64,000 nt of DNA from Streptomyces sp. CB00455. Its GTDB lineage: Bacteria > Actinomycetota > Actinomycetes > Streptomycetales > Streptomycetaceae. The notes beneath the pieces were generated by a model. That model ran no database searches and had not been told where the DNA came from. It worked only from the letters and a program-made list of their open reading frames with translations. The stretch spans positions 1-64,000 of the forward strand of contig NZ_LIVQ01000014.1 of NCBI RefSeq assembly GCF_001905445.1, in the 5' to 3' direction. Positions 1-7,744 of this stretch are shown piece after piece. The first letter of the stretch is position 1. Each line of letters begins with the position of its first letter. A program made the translations under genes and the position numbers.

Positions 1-16
1 CTTCCCGGTCACAGCA

Positions 17-367
17 CTAGCTGTCGAGCAGCCCCAGCTCGCTGTCGGGCCGACACAGCGGGCACGCGACGACCGACGGCACGGTCTGCAGCACTTCCAG
101 GACCGACTCCCTGGTGGCCGCCCGGCCGCGGCTGGTTATCTGGCAGGCCCCGGTGTGGACGCGGTCGGGTCTGCGGGAGACGCCGATGCCGTACTCGATC
201 CACCAGTGAGGAGGCTCCGGCGGCGGGCGGCGGCGGGCCCGCTCTTCTTCGTCGGCCCGGACGGAGCTGATCTTCTCGTCGACGCGAGCGAGGGTGAGCT
301 CCAGCCAGCGGCGTATCACCAGGAGCTGGTCCAGGGCTGGCGGTAGGGGCAGGAGCGGATCCGGCAT
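17..367 (-). CDS. DUF6233-like hypothetical protein
   Basis: A 116-residue protein of unknown function. The first third is helical and charged (LELTLARVDEKISSV, then an Arg/Glu/Pro-rich linker) and is followed by WWIEYGIG and a Cys-containing end (VACPLCRP). This layout, a helix with VDEKI followed by an Arg-rich linker and a small basic domain, is the one I know from the Streptomyces DUF6233 family. It is the last gene of a small minus-strand pair, 6 bp below the next gene. No catalytic motif is visible. Confidence 0.6.
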   Translation of the reverse strand: MPDPLLPLPPALDQLLVIRRWLELTLARVDEKISSVRADEEERARRRPPPEPPHWWIEYGIGVSRRPDRVHTGACQITSRGRAATRESVLEVLQTVPSVVACPLCRPDSELGLLDS

Positions 368-373
368 GGCGGG

Positions 374-628
374 TCAGGCCGCCTCGGCAAGGTCGGAGGG
401 TACGGCAGGGCGGGTCTCCTTCTTCAGCTGCATGCGTGCGGCCACCACGTCCTCACGGGCGACCGTCGCCCAGTGGGGGTGATCGACGACAGCGACCGAC
501 AGCTCCCGGATCTCGGCCCACATCCGGTCGACCGTCACCTTCTCCTCCTCGCTCCAGCCGGGGCTGTCGGGAACGTCCCCGCGGTCGGAGAACCGCTCGC
601 CCCGGGCCCAGCCCGCGAGGGGTTCCAC
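374..628 (-). CDS. Small hypothetical protein, probable longer gene lacking a recognisable start
   Basis: The listed GTG start gives 84 residues (MEPLAGWARGERF...). The same frame stays open upstream to about position 830, and the stretch directly before the GTG reads FPDDLLQLQERL... followed by LAELPWS. That is the normal N-terminal half of this common Streptomyces protein type. No in-frame ATG, GTG or TTG precedes it, although a GGGGGG Shine-Dalgarno-like run sits at about 726-731 just before the expected start (FPDD). So either the true start codon has been lost and the gene is dead or internally initiated, or a rare start is used. Function unknown. Confidence 0.5.
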   Translation of the reverse strand: MEPLAGWARGERFSDRGDVPDSPGWSEEEKVTVDRMWAEIRELSVAVVDHPHWATVAREDVVAARMQLKKETRPAVPSDLAEAA

Positions 629-878
629 GCTCCATGGCAGTTCGGCCAGGTAGGCGCGGTGAACGGCATGGGCGCGGTGGAGGCGCTCCTGCAGCTGGAG
701 GAGATCGTCGGGGAAGGTACTGGTGTCGGTCCCCCCTGAATCGTAAGTCTGTTCGAATTCAGTTGGGAAGTCGGCGCTCCGGTCGGTGACCCGTTCGGCG
801 GACCGCCGGCGAGGTCAGGTGGTACGGAACGGGCGGGTGCCGTGTGCTGAAGGGGGGTCTCTGGAGGAGGTGACGGTC

Positions 879-1600
879 GTGGCGCGTCCTGTGTGGGCCG
901 GGAATTTGTCACTCGGGCTGGTCAGCCTGCCGGTGGGCCTGTACACGGCCACCGACAGCCACACGATCCACTTCCATCAGCTCCAGCGCGGCACCTCCGA
1001 CCGGATCCGCAACCGCCGCGTGAACGAACGGACGGGGGACGAGGTCGAGCTCGACGACATCGTGAAGGGCTACGACGCCGGCGGCGAGTGCGTCCTGGTC
1101 GAGCCGAAGGAACTGGACGAGATCGCCCCGGGCCGTTCCCGCTCGCTGGACATCGCCGGGTTTGTCGACCTCGCCGACGTCGAACCGATCTACTTCGACA
1201 AGACCTACTACCTCGGCCCGCGCGTGCGGAGTTCGGGAAGGTCTACAGCCTGCTGGAGCAGGCCCTGACCAAGGCAGGCAAGGCGGGCATCGCCACCTTC
1301 GTGATGCGCCAGTACGAGTACCTCGTCGCGCTCAAGGCCGAGAACGGCCTCCTGACCCTGCACACCCTGCACTGGTCGGACGAGATCCGGGACCCGAAGA
1401 AGGAGATCGACACTCTCCCGGGCAAGGCGAAGGCTTCGGACAAGGAACTGAAGATGGCCGAGCAGCTCATCGGAGCGATGAGCATGACCTGGGACCCCAG
1501 CGAGTTCCGCGACACATTCCAGGAGAAAGTCGCCGCGCTGATCGAGGCGAAGAAGGCCGGCGAGACCGTGGAGAAGGCCGAACCCGCGGCCGAGCCGACC
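879..1600 (+). pseudogene. ku: Ku-family NHEJ protein, frameshifted and C-terminally truncated
   Basis: Ku bridges DNA ends in bacterial non-homologous end joining and recruits the ligase. The N-terminal part (ARPVWAGNLSLGLVSLPV, DEVELDDIVKGYD, PIYFDKTYYLGPR) is in one frame from GTG 879, which follows GGAGGAGG by about 9 bp. The rest (EFGKVYSLLEQALTKAGKAG, TFVMRQYEYLVAL) is in another frame. The break is at about 1222-1226 and fits loss of one base. Homology ends at about 1600 after KAEPAAEP, short of the usual basic C-terminus, where an unrelated Rieske fragment begins. A sequencing error could explain the frameshift but not the lost tail. Confidence 0.85.
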
Positions 1601-1601
1601 G

Positions 1602-1740
1602 GCGTTTGTCTCGTCGCCTCAACAACGCGGAACGCACCTGGGAGTGCCCCTGCCACGGGTCCCGGTTCGGAGTCGACGGCGAGGTCCTCCAAGGCCCCGC
1701 CCTCCACCCGCTGGAACAACAGGACACGGACCAGCTCTGA
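1602..1740 (+). pseudogene. C-terminal remnant of a Rieske [2Fe-2S] domain protein
   Basis: The frame reading NNAERTWECPCHGSRF then GVDGEVLQGPALHPL ends at a TGA at 1740. CPCHG is the second half of a Rieske iron-sulfur cluster motif (C-x-x-H), and this ending is typical of FAD-dependent oxidoreductases with a C-terminal Rieske domain. The first half of the cluster motif and the whole oxidoreductase are absent. The fragment is joined directly to the broken Ku gene, which marks an old deletion or recombination joint. Confidence 0.7.
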
Positions 1741-1859
1741 CCCTGATCCGGTACTTCTTTCGGAGTTCGGTGGTCTCAGATGTCGAGAACGTGCCGCCGG
1801 CTCCGTCCCGGGGGCAGCAGCGGCCGCCGCCGGCCGCACGGGAAGAAGGAGAGACCAAC

Positions 1860-2300
1860 ATGGCGATTCAGCGGATGGACAACGTCGGCATCGTCGTCGA
1901 GGACATGGATGCCGCCATCGCGTTCTTCGAAGAACTCGATATGGAGCTGGAGGGCAGGGGGCAGGTCGAGGGTCCCTTCGCCGACCAGTGCACCGGACTC
2001 GAAGGCGTCCGCTGTGACATCGCGATGGTCCGGACCCCGGACGGTCACAGCCGGCTCGAACTGGCGAAGTACCGCAGCCCCGCGGTGATCAGCGCCGGGC
2101 CGCGCAACCGGCCGCACAACGTTCTGGGTACGCACCGCGTCATGTTCGCCGTCGACGACATCGAGGACACCGTTGCCCGCCTGCGCCCCCACGGTGCCGA
2201 ACTCGTCGGCGAGATCGCACGGTTCGAGGACAGCTACCTGCTCTGCTACCTCCGCGGCCCGGACGGCATCATCGTCGAACTGGCCGAGCAGCTGCGCTGA
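1860..2300 (+). CDS. VOC-superfamily protein (glyoxalase/dioxygenase fold)
   Basis: A 146-residue single vicinal-oxygen-chelate protein with two beta-alpha-beta-beta-beta modules: DNVGIVVEDMDAAIAFFEEL in the first half and RVMFAVDDIEDTVARL in the second, ending with GPDGIIVELAEQL as VOC proteins do. The metal-binding Glu of the last strand (IIVELAE) is present. The start ATG follows GAAGGAGAG closely. The family includes lactoylglutathione lyases, methylmalonyl-CoA epimerases and resistance proteins, and the substrate cannot be told. It is convergent with the biosynthetic operon and sits between the Ku relic and the ABC transporter, so it may not belong to the cluster. Confidence 0.8.
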   Translation: MAIQRMDNVGIVVEDMDAAIAFFEELDMELEGRGQVEGPFADQCTGLEGVRCDIAMVRTPDGHSRLELAKYRSPAVISAGPRNRPHNVLGTHRVMFAVDDIEDTVARLRPHGAELVGEIARFEDSYLLCYLRGPDGIIVELAEQLR

Positions 2301-2386
2301 GGGGGAGGAATCATGAGCCGCCGGCCCGTGCCGTGACCGCCTGGCCCACGTCACCGAGGACCTGGACCCCGGTGGTCCCCCTCCCG

Positions 2387-3253
2387 TCACGCGCGCAGGC
2401 CGCGGGACCGCAGGACCCGGCGTGTCACGGGGGCGAACACGGCGGTCTCGGCCAGGACGCCGACGACCAGGATGAGCGCCGTGGCCGCCAGGACCGGGCT
2501 GAGGCGGCCGCTCTGGCGGCCGTGGTCGAGCATGCGGCCGAGGCCGGGGAGGGGGGCCGTGGCGATCAGTTCCGCCGTCATGAGGGCGCGCCAGCCGAAG
2601 GTCCAGCCCTGCTGGAGTGCGGTGACCAGGCCCGGCAGCGCCGCCGGCAGCAGCACGTACCGGACGCGGGCGATCCCTGTCGCGCCCATCGACCGGCCGG
2701 CACGGAGCAGCAGCGGAGGCACCTGGTCCAGTGAGGACAGGACGCCGACCGTGATGGCCGGCACGGCGCCGAGCAGGACGACCGTGTAGACCGCGCTCTC
2801 AGAGTGGCCGAGCGCGATCACGGCCACCGGTACCAGTGCGGCGGCGGGTAGTGATTGGACGGCGCTCAGGATCGGGGCGACGGGGGTGCGCAGTACCGCG
2901 AGGGCGTGGAGGAGGAACGCCAGCGGCACGCCGACCGCCGCCGAGACCAGGAAGCCGAGCAGGCACCGCGCCAGGCTGTGCAGCAGTGCGGGGGCGAGGA
3001 CTCCTTGCGCCCACGCGGCCGCGATGTCGTGCCACACGGCGGCGGGGGCGGGCAGCGTGGCCGACAGGTGGGAGGCGTACGCGAGCTGCCAGACCGCGAG
3101 GACCAAGAGGATCGCGGTCAGCGGCGCGACGGTTCGGGCCACCGTACGGGAGCGCGTACGAGCTCGAGTACGGGAAGGCGTACGGGGGCCGGAGCCGGAG
3201 CGGCTTGCCGGCGTCGCCGGAAGCGGGCGGGCGGCGGTGTCAGTGGCGGACAT
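2387..3253 (-). CDS. ABC transporter permease, SsuC/TauC type
   Basis: An inner-membrane subunit of 288 residues with about six hydrophobic segments (TAILLVLAVWQLAYA, FLVSAAVGVPLAFLL, VYTVVLLGAVPAITVGVL, ATALILVVGVLAETAVF) and the permease EAA-like loop AGRSMGATGIARVRYVLLPA. This architecture is that of permeases importing sulfonates, taurine, nitrate or thiamine precursors. It is the last gene of the long minus-strand operon and overlaps its ATPase by 14 bp. No substrate-binding protein gene is present in the window. Directly downstream of PAPS-synthesis genes it most plausibly supplies a sulfur compound or handles a sulfonated or sulfated intermediate. That is inference. Confidence 0.82.
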   Translation of the reverse strand: MSATDTAARPLPATPASRSGSGPRTPSRTRARTRSRTVARTVAPLTAILLVLAVWQLAYASHLSATLPAPAAVWHDIAAAWAQGVLAPALLHSLARCLLGFLVSAAVGVPLAFLLHALAVLRTPVAPILSAVQSLPAAALVPVAVIALGHSESAVYTVVLLGAVPAITVGVLSSLDQVPPLLLRAGRSMGATGIARVRYVLLPAALPGLVTALQQGWTFGWRALMTAELIATAPLPGLGRMLDHGRQSGRLSPVLAATALILVVGVLAETAVFAPVTRRVLRSRGLRA

Positions 3254-3995
3254 GGCGGCGGACTTCCTCTCCCAGACGGCCGGTGATCTCGTGGACGAGG
3301 TCGTTCACGGCGGGGTTCCCCGCCCTGCGCGGGTGGGGGATGGCGACCTGCCACTCCCCGGCGATTCGTCCGCCGGGACGTGATGACAGGAGGACGACGC
3401 GCCCGCCCAGGCGGACCGCCTCCTGGACGTCATGGGTCACGAACAGCACGGTCAGTCCGTGCTCGGAGCAGACTCGCGTCAGTTCCTCGTGGAGCAGTTC
3501 CCGGGTGATCGCGTCGAGGGCCGCGAACGGTTCGTCCATGAGCAGGAGCCGGGCGCCCTGCGCGAGCGCGCGGGCCAGTGCCACGCGCTGCCGCATTCCA
3601 CCCGACAGTTCATGCACCCGCAGCTCGTACACGTCGGTGAGGCGCACCGATGCTAGGAGCCGCTCCACCTCCGTACGGAGCTGGGCCCTGGGGGCGCCGG
3701 CCAGGCGCAGCGCCAGCTCGATGTTCTCGCCGGCGGAGAGCCAGGGGAAGAGCGCGTGGTCCTGGAACATCAGGGAGGGTCGGGGGTCGAGGACCCGCAC
3801 CTCGCCCGCGGCGGGGTGGTCGAGTCCCGCGACGAGATGGAGCAGGGTGGATTTTCCGCTTCCCGAAGCACCGAGCAGACAGACGAACTCGCCCTCCACC
3901 ACGCGGAGATCGATGCCCTCGTCGTCGGCGTCGCCGCCGTAGGGCGTGATGACCGCGCGCAGCTCGATCACGCTGGTGTTCGAAGCCATCGTCAC
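3240..3995 (-). CDS. ABC transporter ATP-binding protein, SsuB/TauB type
   Basis: A 251-residue nucleotide-binding subunit with Walker A GASGSGKST (about residues 42-50), Q-loop MFQDHALFPW, signature LSGGMRQRVALARAL, Walker B RLLLMDEPFAALD and H-loop VLFVTHD, all intact. GTG 3995 overlaps the CysN stop as GTGA, so it is probably translationally coupled. A later ATG at 3989 is also possible. The family energises uptake of sulfonates, taurine, nitrate or similar small anions together with the permease that follows. Coupling to cysN suggests a role in sulfur supply for the pathway. Confidence 0.85.
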   Translation of the reverse strand: MTMASNTSVIELRAVITPYGGDADDEGIDLRVVEGEFVCLLGASGSGKSTLLHLVAGLDHPAAGEVRVLDPRPSLMFQDHALFPWLSAGENIELALRLAGAPRAQLRTEVERLLASVRLTDVYELRVHELSGGMRQRVALARALAQGARLLLMDEPFAALDAITRELLHEELTRVCSEHGLTVLFVTHDVQEAVRLGGRVVLLSSRPGGRIAGEWQVAIPHPRRAGNPAVNDLVHEITGRLGEEVRRHVRH

Positions 3996-5311
3996 AGGTC
4001 CCGGCCGAGGGCGTCGGCGAGTGCGAAGGACCGGCCTGCCATGCCGACCGTGAGCGTGGTGCCGTCGGCCGGGTCGATGAGCAGGAACGATCCTGTGCGG
4101 CGCGAGTCGGCGTACGCGTCGAGTGCGAGGGGTTCGGCGGTACGCACGACCACGCGGCCGATGTCGTTGGCGACGAGTCGGCCCGGGTCGGGGTGCTGGG
4201 AGAGGTCGTCGAGGGTCAGGCGGGACGGGATCTCCTTGACGATCGCTTTGACCGTACGGGTGGTGTGCTTGAGCAGGACCCGCTGGCCGACGGTGAGCGG
4301 CTGGTCCGCCACGTGGCAGACGGTGGCCTCGACGTCCTGGGTGGTCGCGGGGGCGGCGCAGGCCGGGGCGAGGAGGTCGCCGCGGGAGATGTCGATGTCG
4401 TCGGCGAGACAGATCGTGACCGACTGCGGGGCCCGGGCGATGTCGACCGGCTCGCCCAGCGCGTCGATCGCGGTGATCGTGGACGTACGGCCTGAGGGCA
4501 GGACGACGACCTTCTCGCCGACGCGCAGCACACCGGAGGCGATCTGGCCCGCGTAGCCGCGGTAGTCGGGGTGCTCCGGCGACTGGGGGCGGATCACGTA
4601 CTGGACGGGGAAGCGGGCCGGGCAGGCGGTCAGGTCGTGGCTGACCGGGACCGTCTCCAGGTGCTCCAGGACGGTGGGGCCCCCGTACCAGTCCATGTTC
4701 GAGGAGGGCTCGACGACGTTGTCGCCGGCCAGGGCCGAGATCGGGATCGCGGTGATCTCCGGGACGCCCAGGTCGGACGCGTACGCGGTGAACTCCTCGG
4801 CGATCTTCGCGAAGACCGCCTCCTCGTAGCCCACCAGGTCCATCTTGTTGACGGCCAGAACCACGTGCGGGACGCGCAGCAGGGCGGCGACGGCGGCGTG
4901 GCGGCGGGTCTGCTCGATCACGCCGTTGCGGGCGTCGACCAGGACCACGGCCAGGTCAGCCGTGGAGGCGCCGGTGACCATGTTCCGGGTGTACTGCACG
5001 TGCCCGGGCGTGTCGGCGAGGATGAACCGGCGCCGGGCGGTGGCGAAGTAGCGGTAGGCCACGTCGATGGTGATGCCCTGCTCGCGCTCGGCCCGCAGGC
5101 CGTCGGTCAGCAGCGCCAGGTCGGGCGCCTGCTGGCCGCGCCGGAGGGATGCGGCCTCGACGGCCTCCAGCTGATCGCTCAGGATCGACTTGGAGTCGTG
5201 CAGCAGCCGCCCGACCAGGGTGGACTTGCCGTCGTCGACGGAACCGGCGGTCGCGAAGCGCAGCAGCGTGGTCGCCGACAGGTCGGCGAACTGCTCGGTG
5301 GTGGAGATCAT
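3992..5311 (-). CDS. cysN: Sulfate adenylyltransferase subunit 1 (CysN, GTPase)
   Basis: The GTPase subunit of ATP sulfurylase, which with CysD makes adenosine 5'-phosphosulfate (APS) from ATP and sulfate, using GTP hydrolysis as the driving force. It has 439 residues, normal for the family. P-loop GSVDDGKSTLVGRLL (about 22-36), switch II DTPGHVQY, NKMDLV and the EF-Tu-like beta-barrel domains are all visible. It follows cysD with a 2-bp gap. Its place in a biosynthetic operon rather than with cysH/cysI reduction genes points to use of activated sulfate for sulfation rather than for cysteine. Confidence 0.93.
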   Translation of the reverse strand: MISTTEQFADLSATTLLRFATAGSVDDGKSTLVGRLLHDSKSILSDQLEAVEAASLRRGQQAPDLALLTDGLRAEREQGITIDVAYRYFATARRRFILADTPGHVQYTRNMVTGASTADLAVVLVDARNGVIEQTRRHAAVAALLRVPHVVLAVNKMDLVGYEEAVFAKIAEEFTAYASDLGVPEITAIPISALAGDNVVEPSSNMDWYGGPTVLEHLETVPVSHDLTACPARFPVQYVIRPQSPEHPDYRGYAGQIASGVLRVGEKVVVLPSGRTSTITAIDALGEPVDIARAPQSVTICLADDIDISRGDLLAPACAAPATTQDVEATVCHVADQPLTVGQRVLLKHTTRTVKAIVKEIPSRLTLDDLSQHPDPGRLVANDIGRVVVRTAEPLALDAYADSRRTGSFLLIDPADGTTLTVGMAGRSFALADALGRDL

Positions 5312-5313
5312 TT

Positions 5314-6261
5314 CTAGAAGTACCCTTCGCGCTTACGGTCTTCCATCGCGGCCTCGGACATCTTGTCGTCGGCGCGGGTCGCGCCCCGCTCGGTGAGGCG
5401 GGACGCGGCGATCTCGGTGATCACGGCGTCCAGCGTCGTCGCGTCGGAGTCGACGGCGCCGGTGCAGGACATGTCACCGACGGTGCGGTAGCGGATGAGA
5501 CGCGTCTCGGTGCTCTCGTCCTGCTTGGGACCGCCCCACTCGCCGGCCGTCAGCCACATGCCGTTGCGCTGGAACACCTCGCGCTCGTGTGCGAAGTAGA
5601 TCTCCGGGAGTTCGATGGACTCCCGTGCGATGTACTGCCACACGTCCAGCTCGGTCCAGTTCGAGAGCGGGAAGACGCGCACGTGCTCGCCGGGGGCGTG
5701 GCGGCCGTTGTAGAGCTGCCACAGCTCGGGGCGCTGGCGGCGCGGGTCCCACTGGGAGAACTCGTCGCGCAGGGAGAACACGCGCTCCTTGGCCCGGGCC
5801 TTCTCCTCGTCGCGGCGGCCGCCGCCGAAGACGGCGTCGAACTTGAGGCTCTGGATCGCCTCCGTCAGCGGGACCGTCTGCAGCGGGTTGCGGACGCCGT
5901 CGGGGCGCTCGCGGAGCTTGCCGGCGTCGATGTACTCCTGGACGGAGGCCACGTGCAGGCGCAGGTTGTGCCTCGCCACCGCCCGGTCGCGGTAGTCGAG
6001 GACCTCGGGGAAGTTGTGCCCGGTGTCCACGTGCAGCAGCGTGAAGGGGACCGGCGCCGGCGCGAACGCCTTCAGCGCCAGGTGCAGCATGACGATGGAG
6101 TCCTTGCCGCCGGAGAAGAGGACCACCGGCTTCTCGAACTCGCCCGCCACCTCGCGGAAGATGTGCACCGCCTCCGACTCGAGCGAGTCCAGGTGCGACG
6201 GCGCGAACGCGTCGTGGTCGGGCCGGGCAGCCCCGGATGTCCGCGCCTCTGCCACCTTCAT
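5314..6261 (-). CDS. cysD: Sulfate adenylyltransferase subunit 2 (CysD)
   Basis: The catalytic subunit of ATP sulfurylase, of 315 residues. The PP-loop signature VVLFSGGKDSIVMLHLAL (about residues 46-63) binds ATP. The family-specific FGGGRRDEEKARAKERVFS, FPLSNWTELDVWQYI and C-terminal DRKREGYF are present. ATG 6261 overlaps the cysC stop as ATGA and is preceded by AAGGGGAC. The frame remains open far upstream, but that part is the shadow of cysC and the glycosyltransferase. It acts as a heterodimer with the CysN encoded next. Confidence 0.95.
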   Translation of the reverse strand: MKVAEARTSGAARPDHDAFAPSHLDSLESEAVHIFREVAGEFEKPVVLFSGGKDSIVMLHLALKAFAPAPVPFTLLHVDTGHNFPEVLDYRDRAVARHNLRLHVASVQEYIDAGKLRERPDGVRNPLQTVPLTEAIQSLKFDAVFGGGRRDEEKARAKERVFSLRDEFSQWDPRRQRPELWQLYNGRHAPGEHVRVFPLSNWTELDVWQYIARESIELPEIYFAHEREVFQRNGMWLTAGEWGGPKQDESTETRLIRYRTVGDMSCTGAVDSDATTLDAVITEIAASRLTERGATRADDKMSEAAMEDRKREGYF

Positions 6262-6839
6262 ACCAGTCCCCTTTCGGTGAGCAGCGCGTACAGCGCCGCC
6301 GCGGACTCCTGCTCGGTCTGGTCCTGCGCCTCGATCCGCAGGTCCGGGTTCCGCGGCTCGTCGTACGGGTCGTCGACCCCGGTCAGACCGGAGATCTCGC
6401 CCGCCGCCTGCTTGGCGTACAGGCCCTTCACATCGCGTACGGAGCACACCTCCGCCGGAGTGGCGACGTACACCTCGACGTAGGGCGTGCCCTCGGCGGC
6501 GTGCCTCTCGCGGACCGCCTCGCGGCTGTCCTCGTACGGCGCGATGACCGGGACCAGGACCTTCACGCCGTTCGAGGCGAGCAGCTCGGCGACGCACCCG
6601 ATGCGCTGGACGTTGGTGTGGCGGTCCTCGCGGCCGAAGCCGAGGCCCGCGGAGAGGAACTCGCGGATCTCGTCGCCGTCCAGGACCTCCACGCGGTGGC
6701 CCTCGCTGCGCAGCCGCCCGGCCAGCTCGTGGGCGATGGTGGTCTTGCCCGCGCTCGGCAGACCGGTCAGCCAGACGGTGGCCCCCGTCCCCGCGGCCGC
6801 GGGGGTCCCGGCGCGCTGGTGGCCTCGTACGCTCGTCAT
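6258..6839 (-). CDS. cysC: Adenylyl-sulfate (APS) kinase
   Basis: Phosphorylates APS at the 3' position to give PAPS, the universal sulfuryl donor. It has 193 residues. Walker A GLPSAGKTTIA (about 26-36), LDGDEIREFLSAGLGFGREDRHTNVQRIG with the family DGD and RxxN residues, and the lid region KGLYAKQAAGEISGLTGVDDPYD are intact. It lies 3 bp after the glycosyltransferase and overlaps cysD. Together with CysDN and the sulfotransferase three genes upstream it forms a self-contained sulfation route inside the cluster. Confidence 0.94.
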   Translation of the reverse strand: MTSVRGHQRAGTPAAAGTGATVWLTGLPSAGKTTIAHELAGRLRSEGHRVEVLDGDEIREFLSAGLGFGREDRHTNVQRIGCVAELLASNGVKVLVPVIAPYEDSREAVRERHAAEGTPYVEVYVATPAEVCSVRDVKGLYAKQAAGEISGLTGVDDPYDEPRNPDLRIEAQDQTEQESAAALYALLTERGLV

Positions 6840-6842
6840 CGT

Positions 6843-7715
6843 TCAGCCCACCGGAAGCGCGGTGGCCAGGGAGTTCGCCGCCTGGAGGCTCAGGTTGAGG
6901 CCGGCTGCCGCCGGGTCGTCGGACCAGGGCTGGATCCGGGCGCTGGCGGTGAACCTGCGCAGGGCGGCGGCGGGTGTGCTGCGGGGAGCCAGCCGGCCGG
7001 CCCGCCAGGCCTCGCGGAACGCGATGCCCGCGCCCTTGCTGTTGCGGTGCGCCACGCGCAGGGCGGGGGCGAAGTGGACCCGGCCGCCCTCTGCCGACAA
7101 CCGTTCGACGAGCCCGTTGTCGCTCGCGGTGACGACGTCGGGGAAGCCGTCGGCCGCCAGGAACCGCTGCGTCCACACGGCGGAGTTGCCGCCTGCGAAG
7201 AATGTGACGGCGCTGTCAGCGGCGTGCTGGGCGTACCGCACCTCGTAGCGGTACTGACGGGCTCGCGCGACCACCCCGCGGTCGAAGGGCAGGACGCGGC
7301 CGGTGATCGCCGCCCGATCCTCGGTCAGGGCCGCGTCGAGCACATGGAACCAGTCCGGCAGGGGGCGCGCGTCGTCGTCGAGGAAGGCCAGCACGTCACC
7401 GGCCGCCTCCCGGGCGGCCAGATTGCGGCTGGCTGCGGCGCCCAGCTGTCGCGGGTTGCGGATCAGCCGCACGTCGAAGGGGTACTGCACCGCGTCGACC
7501 CGCAGGGGCACCTCGGATGCGTCGTCGACGAGGATCACTTCGTGGACCAGGCCCGTGTCACAGACGGCGGTCGCGGTGAGCAACTGGCGGATGTCCTCGG
7601 GGCGGTTGCGGGTGGCGACGACGACCGACACCCTCTTGGTCCGCCGCGACGGCGGGGTGGTGTCGTCCGCGGTGTGCGCCCGCGCGTGCGGCTGTGTGCG
7701 CTCTGCCGTGCTCAT
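6843..7715 (-). CDS. Family 2 glycosyltransferase
   Basis: A 290-residue GT-A fold transferase. VSVVVATRNRPEDIRQLL and EVILVDDASEVPLRV are the nucleotide-binding start, FLDDDARPLPDW is the metal-binding DxD motif, and FAGGNSAVWTQRFLAADGF the acceptor-side motif. It uses an NDP-sugar and inverts the anomeric centre. ATG 7715 has AAGGAG about 10 bp upstream. The frame is open further upstream but without family similarity. In the operon it is the only obvious sugar transferase, so the likely donor is the product of the nucleotide-sugar dehydrogenase at 21217-22587, by inference. Confidence 0.85.
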   Translation of the reverse strand: MSTAERTQPHARAHTADDTTPPSRRTKRVSVVVATRNRPEDIRQLLTATAVCDTGLVHEVILVDDASEVPLRVDAVQYPFDVRLIRNPRQLGAAASRNLAAREAAGDVLAFLDDDARPLPDWFHVLDAALTEDRAAITGRVLPFDRGVVARARQYRYEVRYAQHAADSAVTFFAGGNSAVWTQRFLAADGFPDVVTASDNGLVERLSAEGGRVHFAPALRVAHRNSKGAGIAFREAWRAGRLAPRSTPAAALRRFTASARIQPWSDDPAAAGLNLSLQAANSLATALPVG

Positions 7716-7744
7716 GGCCGTGCTGCTCCTTGCGTCGGGGTGGC

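Noticed and set aside
1776..2390. Minus-strand 204-codon frame opposite the VOC gene
   Set aside because: No RBS or family match. The plus-strand VOC gene has a strong RBS and complete fold signature.
3992..6839. Ordinary assimilatory sulfate reduction locus
   Set aside because: No CysH-, sulfite reductase- or cysteine synthase-like gene is present, and the genes are embedded in a biosynthetic operon with a sulfotransferase.
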